Below, piece by piece: positions 19,560 to 29,266 of a stretch of 64,000 nucleotides of DNA. This DNA comes from Streptomyces daqingensis. GTDB lineage: Bacteria; Actinomycetota; Actinomycetes; Streptomycetales; Streptomycetaceae. The notes below the pieces were generated by a model that saw nothing but the letters and a program-made list of their open reading frames with translations, did not search any database and had not been told where the DNA came from. Positions within the stretch are counted from its first letter, which is position 1; each line of letters opens with the position of its first letter. The position numbers and the translations under genes were made by a program. The stretch covers positions 1 to 64,000 of the forward strand of contig NZ_BMMP01000021.1 of assembly GCF_014645895.1 (NCBI RefSeq), read 5' to 3'.

Positions 19560-21437
19560 TCACCCCGGCGGGAGCCCGGCGGAGGGGCTCAGCGGATTGG
19601 CGACCGTGCCGTGCACGGCGGCGTGCGGCCGGTCCGGCCTGTCGCGGTAACCGTCCAGATGCAGACGGTTGCGGTTGAGGCAGAGCCTGTCGATGCGCGG
19701 CGTGAGCAGGTCGAAGGTGCCGAAGCGGTCCTTCATCTCGGGGAAGCGGGCGTGGTAGCGCTCGGTCTCCGCTCTCACGAGCGCCCAGAACTCCGCTTCC
19801 GGTACGTGCAGTTGCTCCTCGCAGAGCGGCGCCAGGTACCGGAAGACGCCCACGAACAGACCGGAGTGAATGAACTGGGTGAGGAAGTCCGGCGGCTCCC
19901 GCAGCAGCACCTCGCCCACCTCCGGCGGCATCCCGGCGAGATCCGGCACGGGCTCGGCGCTCACGTTGACGTCGTCCACGAAGTCCTTCACCGCCAGGCG
20001 CACCGGCACGTCGTCCTCGTCGAAGACGACGATGGCGTTCTCGCCGTGCGGGGAGAAGACCGTCCCGTACCGGTAGAGGAAGTGCAGCAGCGGCGGGAGC
20101 AGGGCGGCGAACAGGTGGCGCAGCCACACGCGCGGCTCCAGCCCGGAGCGTCCCACGAGCTCCGCCGTCAGGGAGCGGCCGCGGGCGTCGGTGTGGATGA
20201 GGGCCGCGAGGGTGCGGGCCCGCTCGCCCGAGTCCAGCTGTCCGGACAGCGGTTCGCGCCAGATGCAGCCCAACAGTTCGCGGTACTGGTACGGCACTTG
20301 CGGAAGCCGGTCGAACAGGGGGTGGGAGACGGTGACGGAGGCGACCTCGCCGAGCAGGATCACCCGGCACTCGTCCCGGAGGTAGGCGTCGCCGTCCCGC
20401 AGCCCGTGGATCCAGCGGGTCACGGCTGGGGCGGCCAGGGTGCGCTCGGTGGGCAGGCCCCTCCAGACGAGGGTGTTGAGCACGGACAGCGGCAGTTTCA
20501 CCGTGAGCCGTTCCGGGCGGCTGGTGTTGAGGAAGGTGCGGATCGACTGCTGGGGCAGTCGCAGATCCCCGTCCGTGGGCAGGGGAACGATGTCACCGGA
20601 GGCGAGGGAGGCGGCGTAGAGCGGTGCGATCATCTCCTCCCACTGCCAGGGGTGAACGGGCAGGAAGAGGTAGTCCTCGGCCTGCAGCCCCCGTTTGCGC
20701 AGTGTGTAGCGGAAGCTGCGGAGCGTCTCCGGCGACAGCTCGCGTGCGTAGAGCTGCTGCGGTTCGGCGAGGGAGGGCACTCCGCGGTACGCGGCCAGGC
20801 CGGTCCGTACGGCGATCCAGGGCAGTCTCTCCGCGCTGCGCGACTCCGGGGCCCAACGGGCCGCGTCGGACGCGGAGAAGCCCATCCGGCCCTTGTTGGC
20901 GACGAGCCACGGGTGGCCCTTCTGGTGCCCTTCGAGTTCCGCGTAGCCGAGGTCGGCGAGGCGTTCCGCCGTGAGTTCCCGCGCGGCCGAACGGACGTCC
21001 GCGGTGAGCGTGGCCGTCAGCTCGCGGATCAGATGCCCTGTGGTGTCGCCGGTCAGCCCGAGCACGGATTCGTGCGCGTGAGCGAGGAAGGTGAAGGGGT
21101 CCGCGTCCGCGGGGCTGAGCGACGCCGGGGCGATGTTCCAGTGGCCGTACGCGCCGCGCCGGGCTCGGAACCGGAGGGTGAGCCCGTCGTCGACGCGCAG
21201 GCGGTACGGCCGGCCTGCGGCGCCCCCCGAGGAAGCGTCTGTGTGGGAGTCGGGCCGAGCGTCCGGATCGTGTTCCGGTTCGATGATCCCCTCGTAGGCG
21301 AACTCGCTGAGCATCTTCAGCAAGAGTCTGCGCGAAGCACGGCGCCAGCTGTCCGCGTCCAGTCCGTGCGGGAAGTGCAACGCAGCGGGGCCGCAGGGGG
21401 CGTCGGTGCCGTCGTCAGCGGTCGGCGGCAAGTGCAC
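19560..21437 (-). CDS. IucA/IucC-family (NIS) siderophore synthetase, downstream copy
   Basis: A 625-aa NRPS-independent siderophore synthetase that would form amide bonds between a carboxylate and an amine or hydroxylamine using ATP. Family motifs are present: KGHPWLVANKGRMGFSASD (ATP-binding, degenerate form of the HP-x-HPS-K motif), LFLPVHPWQWEEM, VKLPLSVLNTLVWRGL, and VRLAVKDFVDDVNVS near the C-terminus. The GTG at 21437 follows AAAGGAG, better than any ATG nearby. It is the last gene of a three-gene operon with the acyltransferase (71 bp upstream) and the second synthetase. Confidence 0.88.
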   Translation of the reverse strand: MHLPPTADDGTDAPCGPAALHFPHGLDADSWRRASRRLLLKMLSEFAYEGIIEPEHDPDARPDSHTDASSGGAAGRPYRLRVDDGLTLRFRARRGAYGHWNIAPASLSPADADPFTFLAHAHESVLGLTGDTTGHLIRELTATLTADVRSAARELTAERLADLGYAELEGHQKGHPWLVANKGRMGFSASDAARWAPESRSAERLPWIAVRTGLAAYRGVPSLAEPQQLYARELSPETLRSFRYTLRKRGLQAEDYLFLPVHPWQWEEMIAPLYAASLASGDIVPLPTDGDLRLPQQSIRTFLNTSRPERLTVKLPLSVLNTLVWRGLPTERTLAAPAVTRWIHGLRDGDAYLRDECRVILLGEVASVTVSHPLFDRLPQVPYQYRELLGCIWREPLSGQLDSGERARTLAALIHTDARGRSLTAELVGRSGLEPRVWLRHLFAALLPPLLHFLYRYGTVFSPHGENAIVVFDEDDVPVRLAVKDFVDDVNVSAEPVPDLAGMPPEVGEVLLREPPDFLTQFIHSGLFVGVFRYLAPLCEEQLHVPEAEFWALVRAETERYHARFPEMKDRFGTFDLLTPRIDRLCLNRNRLHLDGYRDRPDRPHAAVHGTVANPLSPSAGLPPG

Positions 21438-21508
21438 TGGGGTCTCCTTTGCTCGGGGACGGGAACGCTGGAGCAGCGAAACTTCGGGGACGGGCGGTCG
21501 TGTGCGCC

Positions 21509-22339
21509 TCAGAGCACCTCGCGCAGTTCGCGGTCGCGGACCATCAGCGCCGCGCGCTTGTCCGGCAGATCCACCTCGGCGGACAGCCGGAACCCGGCGC
21601 TGAGGAACGCCGCGACGGAGGCGACGTTGCGTACGTCCGGCTCGGCCAGGACCCGGCCGCAGCGGGGCCGCTGGTCGAGGACGAGATCGGCGACGGCGCG
21701 CAGCAGAGCCGTTCCGATGCCGCGGCCGCGGTCCGGGACCCCGCCGATCAGCAGGTGCAGCCCGGTGTCGTGCGGGCGCGCCTGGCAGTAGCGGGCGATG
21801 GGGTCGAGGTCTGCGCGGTAGACCTCCCAGTAGCTCATGGGGACACCGTCGAGGACGCCCAGACAGGGGACGCTGCGTCCGTCGCCGTCCAGTTGTTTCC
21901 GCAGGTGCTCTGCTGTGACGTCCTCCGGACCGGCGAGCTCCCAGAATGCGGCCACTGCCGGGTCGTTCATCCATGCAGTGATCAGCCGGAGATCGCGTTC
22001 CAACCGCACCGGCACCAGCCGAACCGTCCCGACCTCTGTGCCGACGGGCGGCCAGGTGTGGACGGAGTCGAGGAGTCCGGGATCCTTCGCCCTGCCCGGG
22101 ACGGGGCCGCGGACGCACGGGCCGGTGACCTGCCGGTCGTGACCGTACGGGAGAGCCGTGGAACGGCCGGGAGTTGCGGCCTGGCCGGCCGGCGTGCCGG
22201 ACGCCCCGTGCACGGCGAGCCGGCCGATCTCGTCCGCCTTGTCGTGTTCGGCCAGCAGGGCGGCCAGTTCCCCGGCCAGCTGAAGATCGAGGGTGTCGTC
22301 GTTGCTGGATCCGGAAGGGGGCCGGTTCGGCTGTTGCAC
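21509..22339 (-). CDS. GNAT acyltransferase of siderophore biosynthesis (AlcB/IucB-like)
   Basis: A 276-aa protein. About 100 disordered N-terminal residues precede a GNAT domain: VRLVPVRLERDLRLITAWMN, PMSYWEVYRADLDPIARYC (the YWE-Y-RAD pattern of hydroxamate-forming acyltransferases), and the acyl-CoA loop DRGRGIGTALLRAV. It probably acylates an N-hydroxylated diamine or amino acid for the two flanking synthetases. It is the middle gene of the operon. Confidence 0.85.
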   Translation of the reverse strand: MQQPNRPPSGSSNDDTLDLQLAGELAALLAEHDKADEIGRLAVHGASGTPAGQAATPGRSTALPYGHDRQVTGPCVRGPVPGRAKDPGLLDSVHTWPPVGTEVGTVRLVPVRLERDLRLITAWMNDPAVAAFWELAGPEDVTAEHLRKQLDGDGRSVPCLGVLDGVPMSYWEVYRADLDPIARYCQARPHDTGLHLLIGGVPDRGRGIGTALLRAVADLVLDQRPRCGRVLAEPDVRNVASVAAFLSAGFRLSAEVDLPDKRAALMVRDRELREVL

Positions 22340-22456
22340 GGACGGCGCCTCCTCTCGCTTGTCAGGGCCTGGCGGGTGCCGTGGTGACGGTCCGCGCAGG
22401 CCGTTCGCGTCGCCCGCGTGCGTGCGCGGTGCGACGTCCGGCGGGAGCCCGGCGTT

Positions 22457-24583
22457 TCAGCCGGCCACGGGGTTGGTGACGGTGACGTAGACGGACTGGG
22501 TGTCGACGGGCCCGACCAGCTCGTCCATGCCGTGCAGCCTGGTGAGCAGGTTGGCCTTGCACCGCAGCGTCGGCGCGTCGAGGAGCATGGCGGGGAGCGG
22601 CGACGCGGGTGCGCCCTCCTCCCCCGCCGCCTCGGTGCGCAGGAAGCGGCGGAACGCGGCGAGCAGCACCTGTTCGGTCGCGAGCCGTTGCTCCCCCAGC
22701 GAGCCGATGAGGCCGAGCACGTTGTTGACGCCCAGGTAGTACGCGAACCGCTCGTCGACCACCGCGTCCGCGACGAAGGAGTCGCTGGCGACGCCGAGCG
22801 CCGCTCCGGGAAGCCGCTGCTGCAGCTCCTCACGGTGGGACGCGCGGAAGTAGTAGCCCTGGTTGTCGCGGTAGCGTCCGCCGCTCGGCCAGCCGTCGCC
22901 GTCGAGCAGGACGAGCGTGTTCTGCTGATGCGCTTCCAGCGCGATGCCGGCGTTGGCGTCGAGCCACAGCACGGGCCGTACGACGGCGTCGAGGTAGCGC
23001 AGGAACCACTCGGTGGCGACAGCGGCGACCGGCCGTCCCGTCCTCGCGGACAGCCGCTGCACGATGCCGGTCAGACGTGAACGCATGACCGTGCCGCCGG
23101 CCTCCGCCACAGGGCGCGGTGAGGTCAGTCCGGCCAGGCAGACGGCGTCGTCCGAGGCGCCGAAGGGGTTGTGCCGGATCACCGTGTCCATTCCCGGGAC
23201 CGGCAGCCCGTCGGGTCCGTCGACGCCGAGCCACGCGGGATCGCGGACGATGTCGAAGCCCGGATGCGCCGCGCGCCACTGTGCGCTGAGCCCCGCGCGC
23301 AGCAGACGGTGCACCTCCAGGCCGCGCAGCAGCTCCTTACGGAGGTTCTCCCGGCGGGAGTTGGTGATGGGAAGGTCCAGTGAGAGCTTCAGCATCGCCG
23401 GTCCGCCGGGCTGCGCGACGGTGCGGACGGACGAGGTGGGGTGCCACAGGTCGCCCGTCGTGCCGATGTCGTGCAGCAGCCCGTCCGAGAGGAGCCTGGC
23501 TACAGCCGGCCTGTGCTGGAGCTGGCGGGCCTGCCACGGGTGCAGGGGCAACGGCACGGTTCCGGCGGGCAACCGCACAGCGGCATCGCCGACGAGGCGC
23601 ATCGCGAGCTGGTCGCCGGTGACTGTCCGGCCACGCTCCGTCCACGCGGAGTCCCGGGCGAGTACTGACTGGTCGACTGCCATCCAGTGCAACCGGAAGG
23701 AGCCCCGCAGCTCGGGCGAGTACGCGCGGCACTCCGCGTCGGAGAGCCCTTGGCGTGCCTTCGGCGACGGATGCAGGGGATGCCCGAGGACGAGCGACTG
23801 CTCGGCGTCCAGGAACGGTCCCACTGGCGACGGCGGTTCGGGGGCGGCTGTCCGTGCGGCGAGGAAGCTGGCCGTGCGCTCGACGGAGTCCGCGACCCGG
23901 CCCACGAGGCCCGCGGACTCGGCGGAACCAGCCACGCCGTGCGGTGAGGCGGTACTCGCGCCGTTCGCGCTCGGTGCCTGTGCCGCCGCAGCCGTCCGGG
24001 CGGAGTGGGACGCCTCGCGGCTGAGGAGTGCGGCCAGAGTGACGGCGTCCATGGGCGCGCAGTCCGGCGGGGCCTTCTCCGGTACGGGCGGTCCGAAGCG
24101 GTGGCGGCCGGTGTCGGACCAGTAGCGGACCGGGACGCGCAGTACGAGGCCGGACGCGTGCAGTGCGACGCGCAGCGTGTCCTGGGCGGGTCGCGGGATG
24201 TCGTTCTCCCGTACCCAGCACCGCAGCAGGTTCTCCGTCGCGGCGGCGTCCGCCGCCTGCTCGGGGTCGGTGGAGCTCCCGGCGGACGGACGCCCGTCCG
24301 GAGCACCGGTTGCCTGCCGCGGCAGTCCGGTATGACCGGCGCCGTCTGCCGTCGCGTCAAGCAGCGCGGTCGCGGCCGGCAGTGCGGCCGCCCGTGGACG
24401 CGGTGGTTCCAACGTCCCGTCAGCGGCTTCCGCGGGAGCCGCTGCGACGGCGCTCTCCTGCAGCTCGATCCGGCGGCTTGCCAGAACCTGGCCGGGCACG
24501 ACGGCGCGGTGCCGGCCCGTAGCGGGGGCGGGTGCGGGCGCCGTTCCGCTCGGCGGGCCTTCGGCTCCGGTACGCGCGTTCAC
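22457..24583 (-). CDS. IucA/IucC-family (NIS) siderophore synthetase, upstream copy
   Basis: A 708-aa NRPS-independent siderophore synthetase. About 110 residues of Ala/Pro-rich N-terminus precede the enzyme core. Motifs: LGHPLHPSPKARQGLSD (ATP-binding HP-x-HPS-K), VPLPLHPWQARQL, LKLSLDLPITNSRRENL, GIALEAHQQNTLVLLDGDG, and RYRDNQGYYFRASHRE. It is the promoter-proximal gene of the cassette; genes follow with gaps of 117 and 71 bp. No exporter, receptor, hydroxylase or decarboxylase gene is adjacent, and I see no TTAGGTTAG-type iron box in the 238 bp upstream. The product is unknown. Confidence 0.9.
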   Translation of the reverse strand: MNARTGAEGPPSGTAPAPAPATGRHRAVVPGQVLASRRIELQESAVAAAPAEAADGTLEPPRPRAAALPAATALLDATADGAGHTGLPRQATGAPDGRPSAGSSTDPEQAADAAATENLLRCWVRENDIPRPAQDTLRVALHASGLVLRVPVRYWSDTGRHRFGPPVPEKAPPDCAPMDAVTLAALLSREASHSARTAAAAQAPSANGASTASPHGVAGSAESAGLVGRVADSVERTASFLAARTAAPEPPSPVGPFLDAEQSLVLGHPLHPSPKARQGLSDAECRAYSPELRGSFRLHWMAVDQSVLARDSAWTERGRTVTGDQLAMRLVGDAAVRLPAGTVPLPLHPWQARQLQHRPAVARLLSDGLLHDIGTTGDLWHPTSSVRTVAQPGGPAMLKLSLDLPITNSRRENLRKELLRGLEVHRLLRAGLSAQWRAAHPGFDIVRDPAWLGVDGPDGLPVPGMDTVIRHNPFGASDDAVCLAGLTSPRPVAEAGGTVMRSRLTGIVQRLSARTGRPVAAVATEWFLRYLDAVVRPVLWLDANAGIALEAHQQNTLVLLDGDGWPSGGRYRDNQGYYFRASHREELQQRLPGAALGVASDSFVADAVVDERFAYYLGVNNVLGLIGSLGEQRLATEQVLLAAFRRFLRTEAAGEEGAPASPLPAMLLDAPTLRCKANLLTRLHGMDELVGPVDTQSVYVTVTNPVAG

Positions 24584-24821
24584 AGAGATCTCCTCCGGTG
24601 TCGACTTGGCGCGCTCAAGAGCGGGCCGGACTCCCCCGTCCGTACCAACGAAGCCGATGCCCGGGGATCACGGGCGAAGTGAAGATCTGTCATGTGAACC
24701 GGTCGGAACCGTGGACCCTGCCGGGCCCGTCCCCCTTCTCACCGGGCATAGTGGTTGCCGCTCCGCTCGGCGGGGCCCTCACAACTCAAGAGGCAGAACG
24801 ACATCCAGGGGGAGTTCATTC

Positions 24822-26042
24822 ATGTCAGCCAACCTCCGGCGCTCGCGACGGCGTTCAGCGCCGGCTGTGGCCACAGTCGCCGCAGTCGCGGCTCTGGCAC
24901 TGACGGCCACGGCTTGCGGACCGGAAGAGGACAACGGGGGGAGCGCGCCCAGCGCTTCGGCCTCGGCGGCCGAGCCGGACGCCAAACACGATCTGAACCT
25001 GCCGGACGAGCTCCCCAAGGACCTCCCGAGTTCCCTCAAGGACCTGGAGAAGTGGCGCAACGGCGAGTGGAAGAACTGGGACCGCGACGAATGGCTGCGC
25101 CAGGCCAAGGAGTTCATCAACCCGATCATCGACGACCTCTGGGACCCGGACCGGATGAAGGACGCCGACGGGAACGACCGCAAGGTCGATGACGACGAGA
25201 TCGACAACGGCGAGAGCGGCGGCGACAACGGCACCGGTGAGGACGAGGGCGTCACCGACCCCACGCCTGCGCGCGTGACGGCCAAGCCGGTCAAGCTCCC
25301 CTACACCAAGGACACCGCCCCGGTGGGCAAGGTGTTCATGGACACCCCGAAGGGGCCGCTGGTCTGCTCCGGCACCGTCGTCGAGGACCCGGCGCACCCC
25401 GGCAAGTCCAACCTCGTGGCGACGGCGGGGCACTGCGTGCACGCCGGCAAGAGCGGCGGCTGGTTCCGCAACGTGGTCTTCGTACCGCGCTACAACCCGA
25501 AGGGCCTCTCCAACGCGCAGCTGGAGAACGCCAAGAGCAAGGACGTGGCCCCCGACGGCGTCTGGTGGGCGAAGTACGCGGGCACCACGGACCACTGGAT
25601 CGACGAGGGCGCGAAGGCCGGAGGCGGCGGCGCGTCGCAGGACTTCGCCGTGCTGAAGGTCAGGCCGGAGGACAAGAAGTCCGGCCCGTCGCTGCAGGAA
25701 GTCGTCGGCAAGGCGGCGAAGATCAACTTCAGCACTCCGCGTGTGAAGTCCATCCCGAGCCTCACACCGCACGGCTACCCGGCGGCGCCGCCGTTCGACG
25801 GGGCGAAGATGCTCACCTGCACCGGCAAGCCCGGCCGCCTCACCATCGACCCCGCGCAGCCCACGATGTACCGCGTCGGCTGCACCATGACCGGCGGCTC
25901 CTCCGGCGGCGGCTGGCTCACGGCGAGCGGCAGGCAGCTGCTGTCCGTGACCTCGATCGGCCCCGTGCAGGGCGGCTGGCTGGCCGGCCCCCGCATCGGC
26001 AAGGAGGCCAAGGGCGTCTTCGACAGGATCGCGAAGAAGTAG
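24822..26042 (+). CDS. Secreted trypsin-like serine protease, lipoprotein (copy 1)
   Basis: A 406-aa exported protease. The signal peptide has a lipobox (ALALTATAC), so it should be lipid-anchored outside the membrane. A mature N-terminal region carries the motif SLKDLEKWRNGEWKNWDRDE. An acidic linker then leads to an S1-type domain with His204 (ATAGHCVH), Asp274 (SQDFAVLK) and Ser361 (MTGGSSGGGW). The ATG at 24822 follows GGGGGAG. A paralogue follows directly, so the pair is a tandem duplication. The substrate is unknown; the shared tryptophan-rich motif may be a propeptide or binding segment. Confidence 0.85.
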   Translation: MSANLRRSRRRSAPAVATVAAVAALALTATACGPEEDNGGSAPSASASAAEPDAKHDLNLPDELPKDLPSSLKDLEKWRNGEWKNWDRDEWLRQAKEFINPIIDDLWDPDRMKDADGNDRKVDDDEIDNGESGGDNGTGEDEGVTDPTPARVTAKPVKLPYTKDTAPVGKVFMDTPKGPLVCSGTVVEDPAHPGKSNLVATAGHCVHAGKSGGWFRNVVFVPRYNPKGLSNAQLENAKSKDVAPDGVWWAKYAGTTDHWIDEGAKAGGGGASQDFAVLKVRPEDKKSGPSLQEVVGKAAKINFSTPRVKSIPSLTPHGYPAAPPFDGAKMLTCTGKPGRLTIDPAQPTMYRVGCTMTGGSSGGGWLTASGRQLLSVTSIGPVQGGWLAGPRIGKEAKGVFDRIAKK

Positions 26043-26074
26043 CCGGCACAGCACCACCGGTGCCCGTTGCGGTA

Positions 26075-26103
26075 CGGCCGGCGCGTCCGAGGCGCGCCGG
26101 CCG
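26075..26103 (+). terminator. Hairpin terminator between the protease paralogues
   Basis: An 11-bp perfect stem (CGGCCGGCGCG / CGCGCCGGCCG) with a 7-nt loop lies 33 bp after the first protease gene. Confidence 0.65.
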
Positions 26104-26279
26104 GCGTCCGCCCGGTACTTGCCCGGAAACCACCCGGACCGCTACGTCCCCGGTGCCGCATCAGGTTCGCCGCCCCGGCGGTCGGCGTTCCGCAGCGACG
26201 CATCGCACCCACCGCGGGGCGGTCACGCCCCACGGCACGCACAGCCATCAACTCACGCCCGATCAGGGGGATCTGTTCC

Positions 26280-27470
26280 ATGTCATCGATACGCAGGCCG
26301 GGACGCCGTCCTGCCGTGGCCGCCGCGGCGGTCGCCGGGGTTCTCGTACTGACCGCCACGGCCTGTTCGCAGGGCGGCGACAGCGACAGCAACGCGCAGG
26401 CCAGGCCGTCCGGGCGGCCTTCCTCCGCGGAGGACCTGGGCATCCCCGACAAGCTGCCCGAGGACCTGCCCACTTCGCTGAAGGACCTGGAGAAGTGGCG
26501 CAACGGCGAGTGGAAGAACTGGGACCGCGACCAGTGGATCCGTGAGGGCTCCGACTTCGTGAACCCCTACATCAAGGACCACTGGAAGCCGGGCCGCATG
26601 GAGGACGCCGAGGACAACGGCAAGCGCGTCCCCGAGAACGTCGAGTCGGCCTCCGGCGCCAGCGCGACCGGCCCCGAGCCCCGGCCGGTCGAGGCGCGCG
26701 GCGTCAAGACGCCGTACACGAGCAACGCCGCACCCGCGGGCAAGGTCTTCATGGAGACGCCGCAGGGCCCCAAGGTCTGCTCGGGCACCGTCGTGAAGGA
26801 CCCGCGCAGTCCCGGACGGTCGAACCTGGTCGCCACAGCGGGTCACTGCGTACATTCCGGCAAGGCCGGCGGCTGGCTGCGCAACATCATGTTCGTACCG
26901 GCCTACAACAACCGCGGGCTGCCGCCGTCGCAGATCCGGAACGCGCAGCCGCAGGACGTCGCTCCGTACGGTCAGTGGTGGACGGAGTGGGCGCAGACGA
27001 GCGACTACTGGATCAAGGAGGGCGCTCAGTCCGGCGGCGGCGGGGCCCAGCAGGACTTCGCGGTGCTTCAGGTCCGTCCGCAGCAGCGCACGGGCAAGTC
27101 CCTGGAGGAGACCGTGGGCGCGGCGGTGAAGATCAACTTCAACGCTCCGGCCACTGAGCGCTTCTCGGGCCTCAGCTCCTACGGCTACCCCGCGGCGCCG
27201 CCGTACGACGGGGCGAAGATGTACAGCTGCACGGACAAGCCGGGCAGCCTCACCATCGACCCCGCGCAGCCCGCTCTGTACCGCATCGGCTGCACCATGA
27301 CGGGCGGTTCCTCGGGCGGCGGCTGGTTCATGAAGGGCGAGAACGGCAAGGCCGAGCTGGTCTCCGTCAACTCGATCGGCCCGCAGCCGGCCACGTGGCT
27401 GGCGGGACCGCGCCTGGGCCCGACAGCGAAAGCGGTCTTCGACAGCATCAGCAAGAAGTTCGCGAAGTAG
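26280..27470 (+). CDS. Secreted trypsin-like serine protease, lipoprotein (copy 2)
   Basis: A 396-aa paralogue of the preceding gene. It shares the lipobox (VLTATAC), the segment SLKDLEKWRNGEWKNWDRDQ, and the catalytic motifs ATAGHCVH, QQDFAVLQ and MTGGSSGGGW. The linker after the N-terminal motif is shorter and less acidic than in copy 1, which is the main divergence. The start is the ATG at 26280 after a GGGGG tract. It has its own upstream gap and a hairpin in front, so it may be expressed separately. Confidence 0.85.
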   Translation: MSSIRRPGRRPAVAAAAVAGVLVLTATACSQGGDSDSNAQARPSGRPSSAEDLGIPDKLPEDLPTSLKDLEKWRNGEWKNWDRDQWIREGSDFVNPYIKDHWKPGRMEDAEDNGKRVPENVESASGASATGPEPRPVEARGVKTPYTSNAAPAGKVFMETPQGPKVCSGTVVKDPRSPGRSNLVATAGHCVHSGKAGGWLRNIMFVPAYNNRGLPPSQIRNAQPQDVAPYGQWWTEWAQTSDYWIKEGAQSGGGGAQQDFAVLQVRPQQRTGKSLEETVGAAVKINFNAPATERFSGLSSYGYPAAPPYDGAKMYSCTDKPGSLTIDPAQPALYRIGCTMTGGSSGGGWFMKGENGKAELVSVNSIGPQPATWLAGPRLGPTAKAVFDSISKKFAK

Positions 27471-27508
27471 AACTGACCGGCACACGCATCACGTCGGCAG
27501 ACACACAC

Positions 27509-27547
27509 GCGACGGCCCGCTCTTCACGTCGAAGAGCGGGCCGTCGC
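27509..27547. terminator. Strong bidirectional terminator between protease copy 2 and hflX
   Basis: A perfect 17-bp inverted repeat (GCGACGGCCCGCTCTTC and its complement) with a 5-nt loop ACGTC between convergent genes. Confidence 0.9.
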
Positions 27548-27574
27548 ACTGTTCGGCCGTCACAGGGCCGTGTG

Positions 27575-29089
27575 TTACGTGCGCTGGGCAGCGGCAGCGG
27601 GCTCGTACTGGCGCAGCTCGGACGCCAGTTCCGGGTGGACACGCACCTTGAGCAGCGTGCCCTCGCCCGTGTGCTCCTCGGAGAGCACTTCGCCCTCGCC
27701 GTGTACGCGGGAGACGAGGTTGCCCGCCGTGTAGGGCACGAGCACCTCCAGCTCCACGGACGGACGCGGCAGTTCCTCGTCGATGAGCGCACGGAGCTCG
27801 TCGATCCCCTGCCCTGTACGGGCGGAGACCGCGAGCGCGCAGCGCTCGGCACGCAGCAGCCGTTCCAGCACGAGCGGTTCGGCGGCGTCGGCCTTGTTGA
27901 CGACGACGATCTCCGGCACGTGCGAAGCCCCGACATCACGGATCACCGTGCGCACAGCGGCCAGTTGCTCCTCCGGAGCGGGATGCGAGCCGTCCACGAC
28001 GTGCACGATGAGATCCGCGTCGGCGACCTCCTCCATCGTGGAACGGAACGCGTCCACGAGGTGGTGCGGGAGGTGCCGCACGAAACCGACCGTGTCCGTC
28101 AGGGTGTGCAGCCGCCCGCTCGGCGTCTCCGCCTTCCGCACGGTCGGGTCCAGAGTCGCGAACAGGGCGTTCTCGACGAGGACTCCGGCGCCCGTCAGGC
28201 GGTTGAGCAGGGAGGACTTGCCCGCGTTGGTGTATCCGGCGATGGCGACCGAGGGCACCTTGTTGCGGCGCCGCTCCTGCCGTTTGATCTCGCGGCCGGT
28301 CTTCATCTCCGCGATCTCGCGCCGCATCTTCGCCATCCGCTCGCGGATGCGCCGCCGGTCGGTCTCGATCTTGGTCTCACCGGGACCACGCGTCGCCATG
28401 CCGCCGCCCGAGGAACCGGAGCCACCGCCGCCCATCTGCCGCGACAGCGACTGGCCCCAGCCGCGCAGCCTCGGCAGCATGTACTGCATCTGAGCCAGCG
28501 CGACCTGTGCTTTGCCCTCACGCGACTTGGCGTGCTGGGCGAAGATGTCGAGGATGAGGGCCGTACGGTCGACGACCTTCACCTTGACGACGTCCTCGAG
28601 GTGGATCAGCTGACCGGAGCTGAGTTCACCGTCGCAGACCACGGTGTCCGCACCGCTGTCGATGACGATGTCGCGCAGTTCCTGGGCCTTGCCGGAGCCG
28701 ATGTACGTCGCGGCGTCAGGCTTGTCGCGGCGCTGGATCACGCCGTCGAGGACCAGCGCCCCCGCCGTCTCGGCCAGGGCGGCGAGCTCCGCGAGGGAGT
28801 TCTCCGCGTCCCGGGCCGTGCCGGAGGTCCACACACCGACGAGCACGACGCGCTCCAGGCGGAGCTGCCGGTACTCGACCTCGGTGACGTCCTCCAGCTC
28901 GGTGGAGAGACCGGCGACGCGGCGCAGAGCGGCCCGGTCGCTGCGGTCGTGCTGCTCGCCGTCACGCTCTCCGTCGACCTCGTCACTCCAAGCAACGTCC
29001 TCTTCCATCAGGGCGTCAGCTCGACGGTCGGATTCGGCGACACGCAGGCCAGTGGTGGGAAGGGAAGAAGAGGGAGAAGAGAAGGTCAT
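27575..29089 (-). CDS. hflX: GTPase HflX, ribosome-associated
   Basis: A 504-aa ribosome-splitting and rescue GTPase. An N-terminal HflX domain (VLVGVWTSGTARDAENSLAE, DAATYIGSGKAQELRD) and a coiled-coil linker (RRRIRERMAKMRREIAEMK) precede the G domain: G1 GYTNAGKSSLLNRLTGAG, G2 FATLDPT, G3 DTVGFVRHLP, G4 VVNKADAAEP. The glycine-rich loop GGGGSGSSGGGMATRGPGE lies between the domains. The ATG at 29089 follows AAGGATCA; the open frame extends upstream to 29242 without family similarity. Confidence 0.95.
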   Translation of the reverse strand: MTFSSPSSSLPTTGLRVAESDRRADALMEEDVAWSDEVDGERDGEQHDRSDRAALRRVAGLSTELEDVTEVEYRQLRLERVVLVGVWTSGTARDAENSLAELAALAETAGALVLDGVIQRRDKPDAATYIGSGKAQELRDIVIDSGADTVVCDGELSSGQLIHLEDVVKVKVVDRTALILDIFAQHAKSREGKAQVALAQMQYMLPRLRGWGQSLSRQMGGGGSGSSGGGMATRGPGETKIETDRRRIRERMAKMRREIAEMKTGREIKRQERRRNKVPSVAIAGYTNAGKSSLLNRLTGAGVLVENALFATLDPTVRKAETPSGRLHTLTDTVGFVRHLPHHLVDAFRSTMEEVADADLIVHVVDGSHPAPEEQLAAVRTVIRDVGASHVPEIVVVNKADAAEPLVLERLLRAERCALAVSARTGQGIDELRALIDEELPRPSVELEVLVPYTAGNLVSRVHGEGEVLSEEHTGEGTLLKVRVHPELASELRQYEPAAAAQRT

Positions 29090-29266
29090 TTGATCCTTAC
29101 GTCGAAGGCGGATGCGGGGATGGTGCGCGCACAGCCACACGGACCCGCGGAGTCCCATCAGGGGAACGCTTGCCCCGCGCCATTGATTCCCAGACGCCGG
29201 AGCGTCCGGTGACGCTCCGTGCGCCGCCTGAAATGGTGACACGGCCCCTGCGCGCCGTCATCCCGT

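Noticed and set aside
24584..24821. DmdR/IdeR iron box upstream of the siderophore operon
   Set aside because: No sequence close to TTAGGTTAGGCT was found in the intergenic region.
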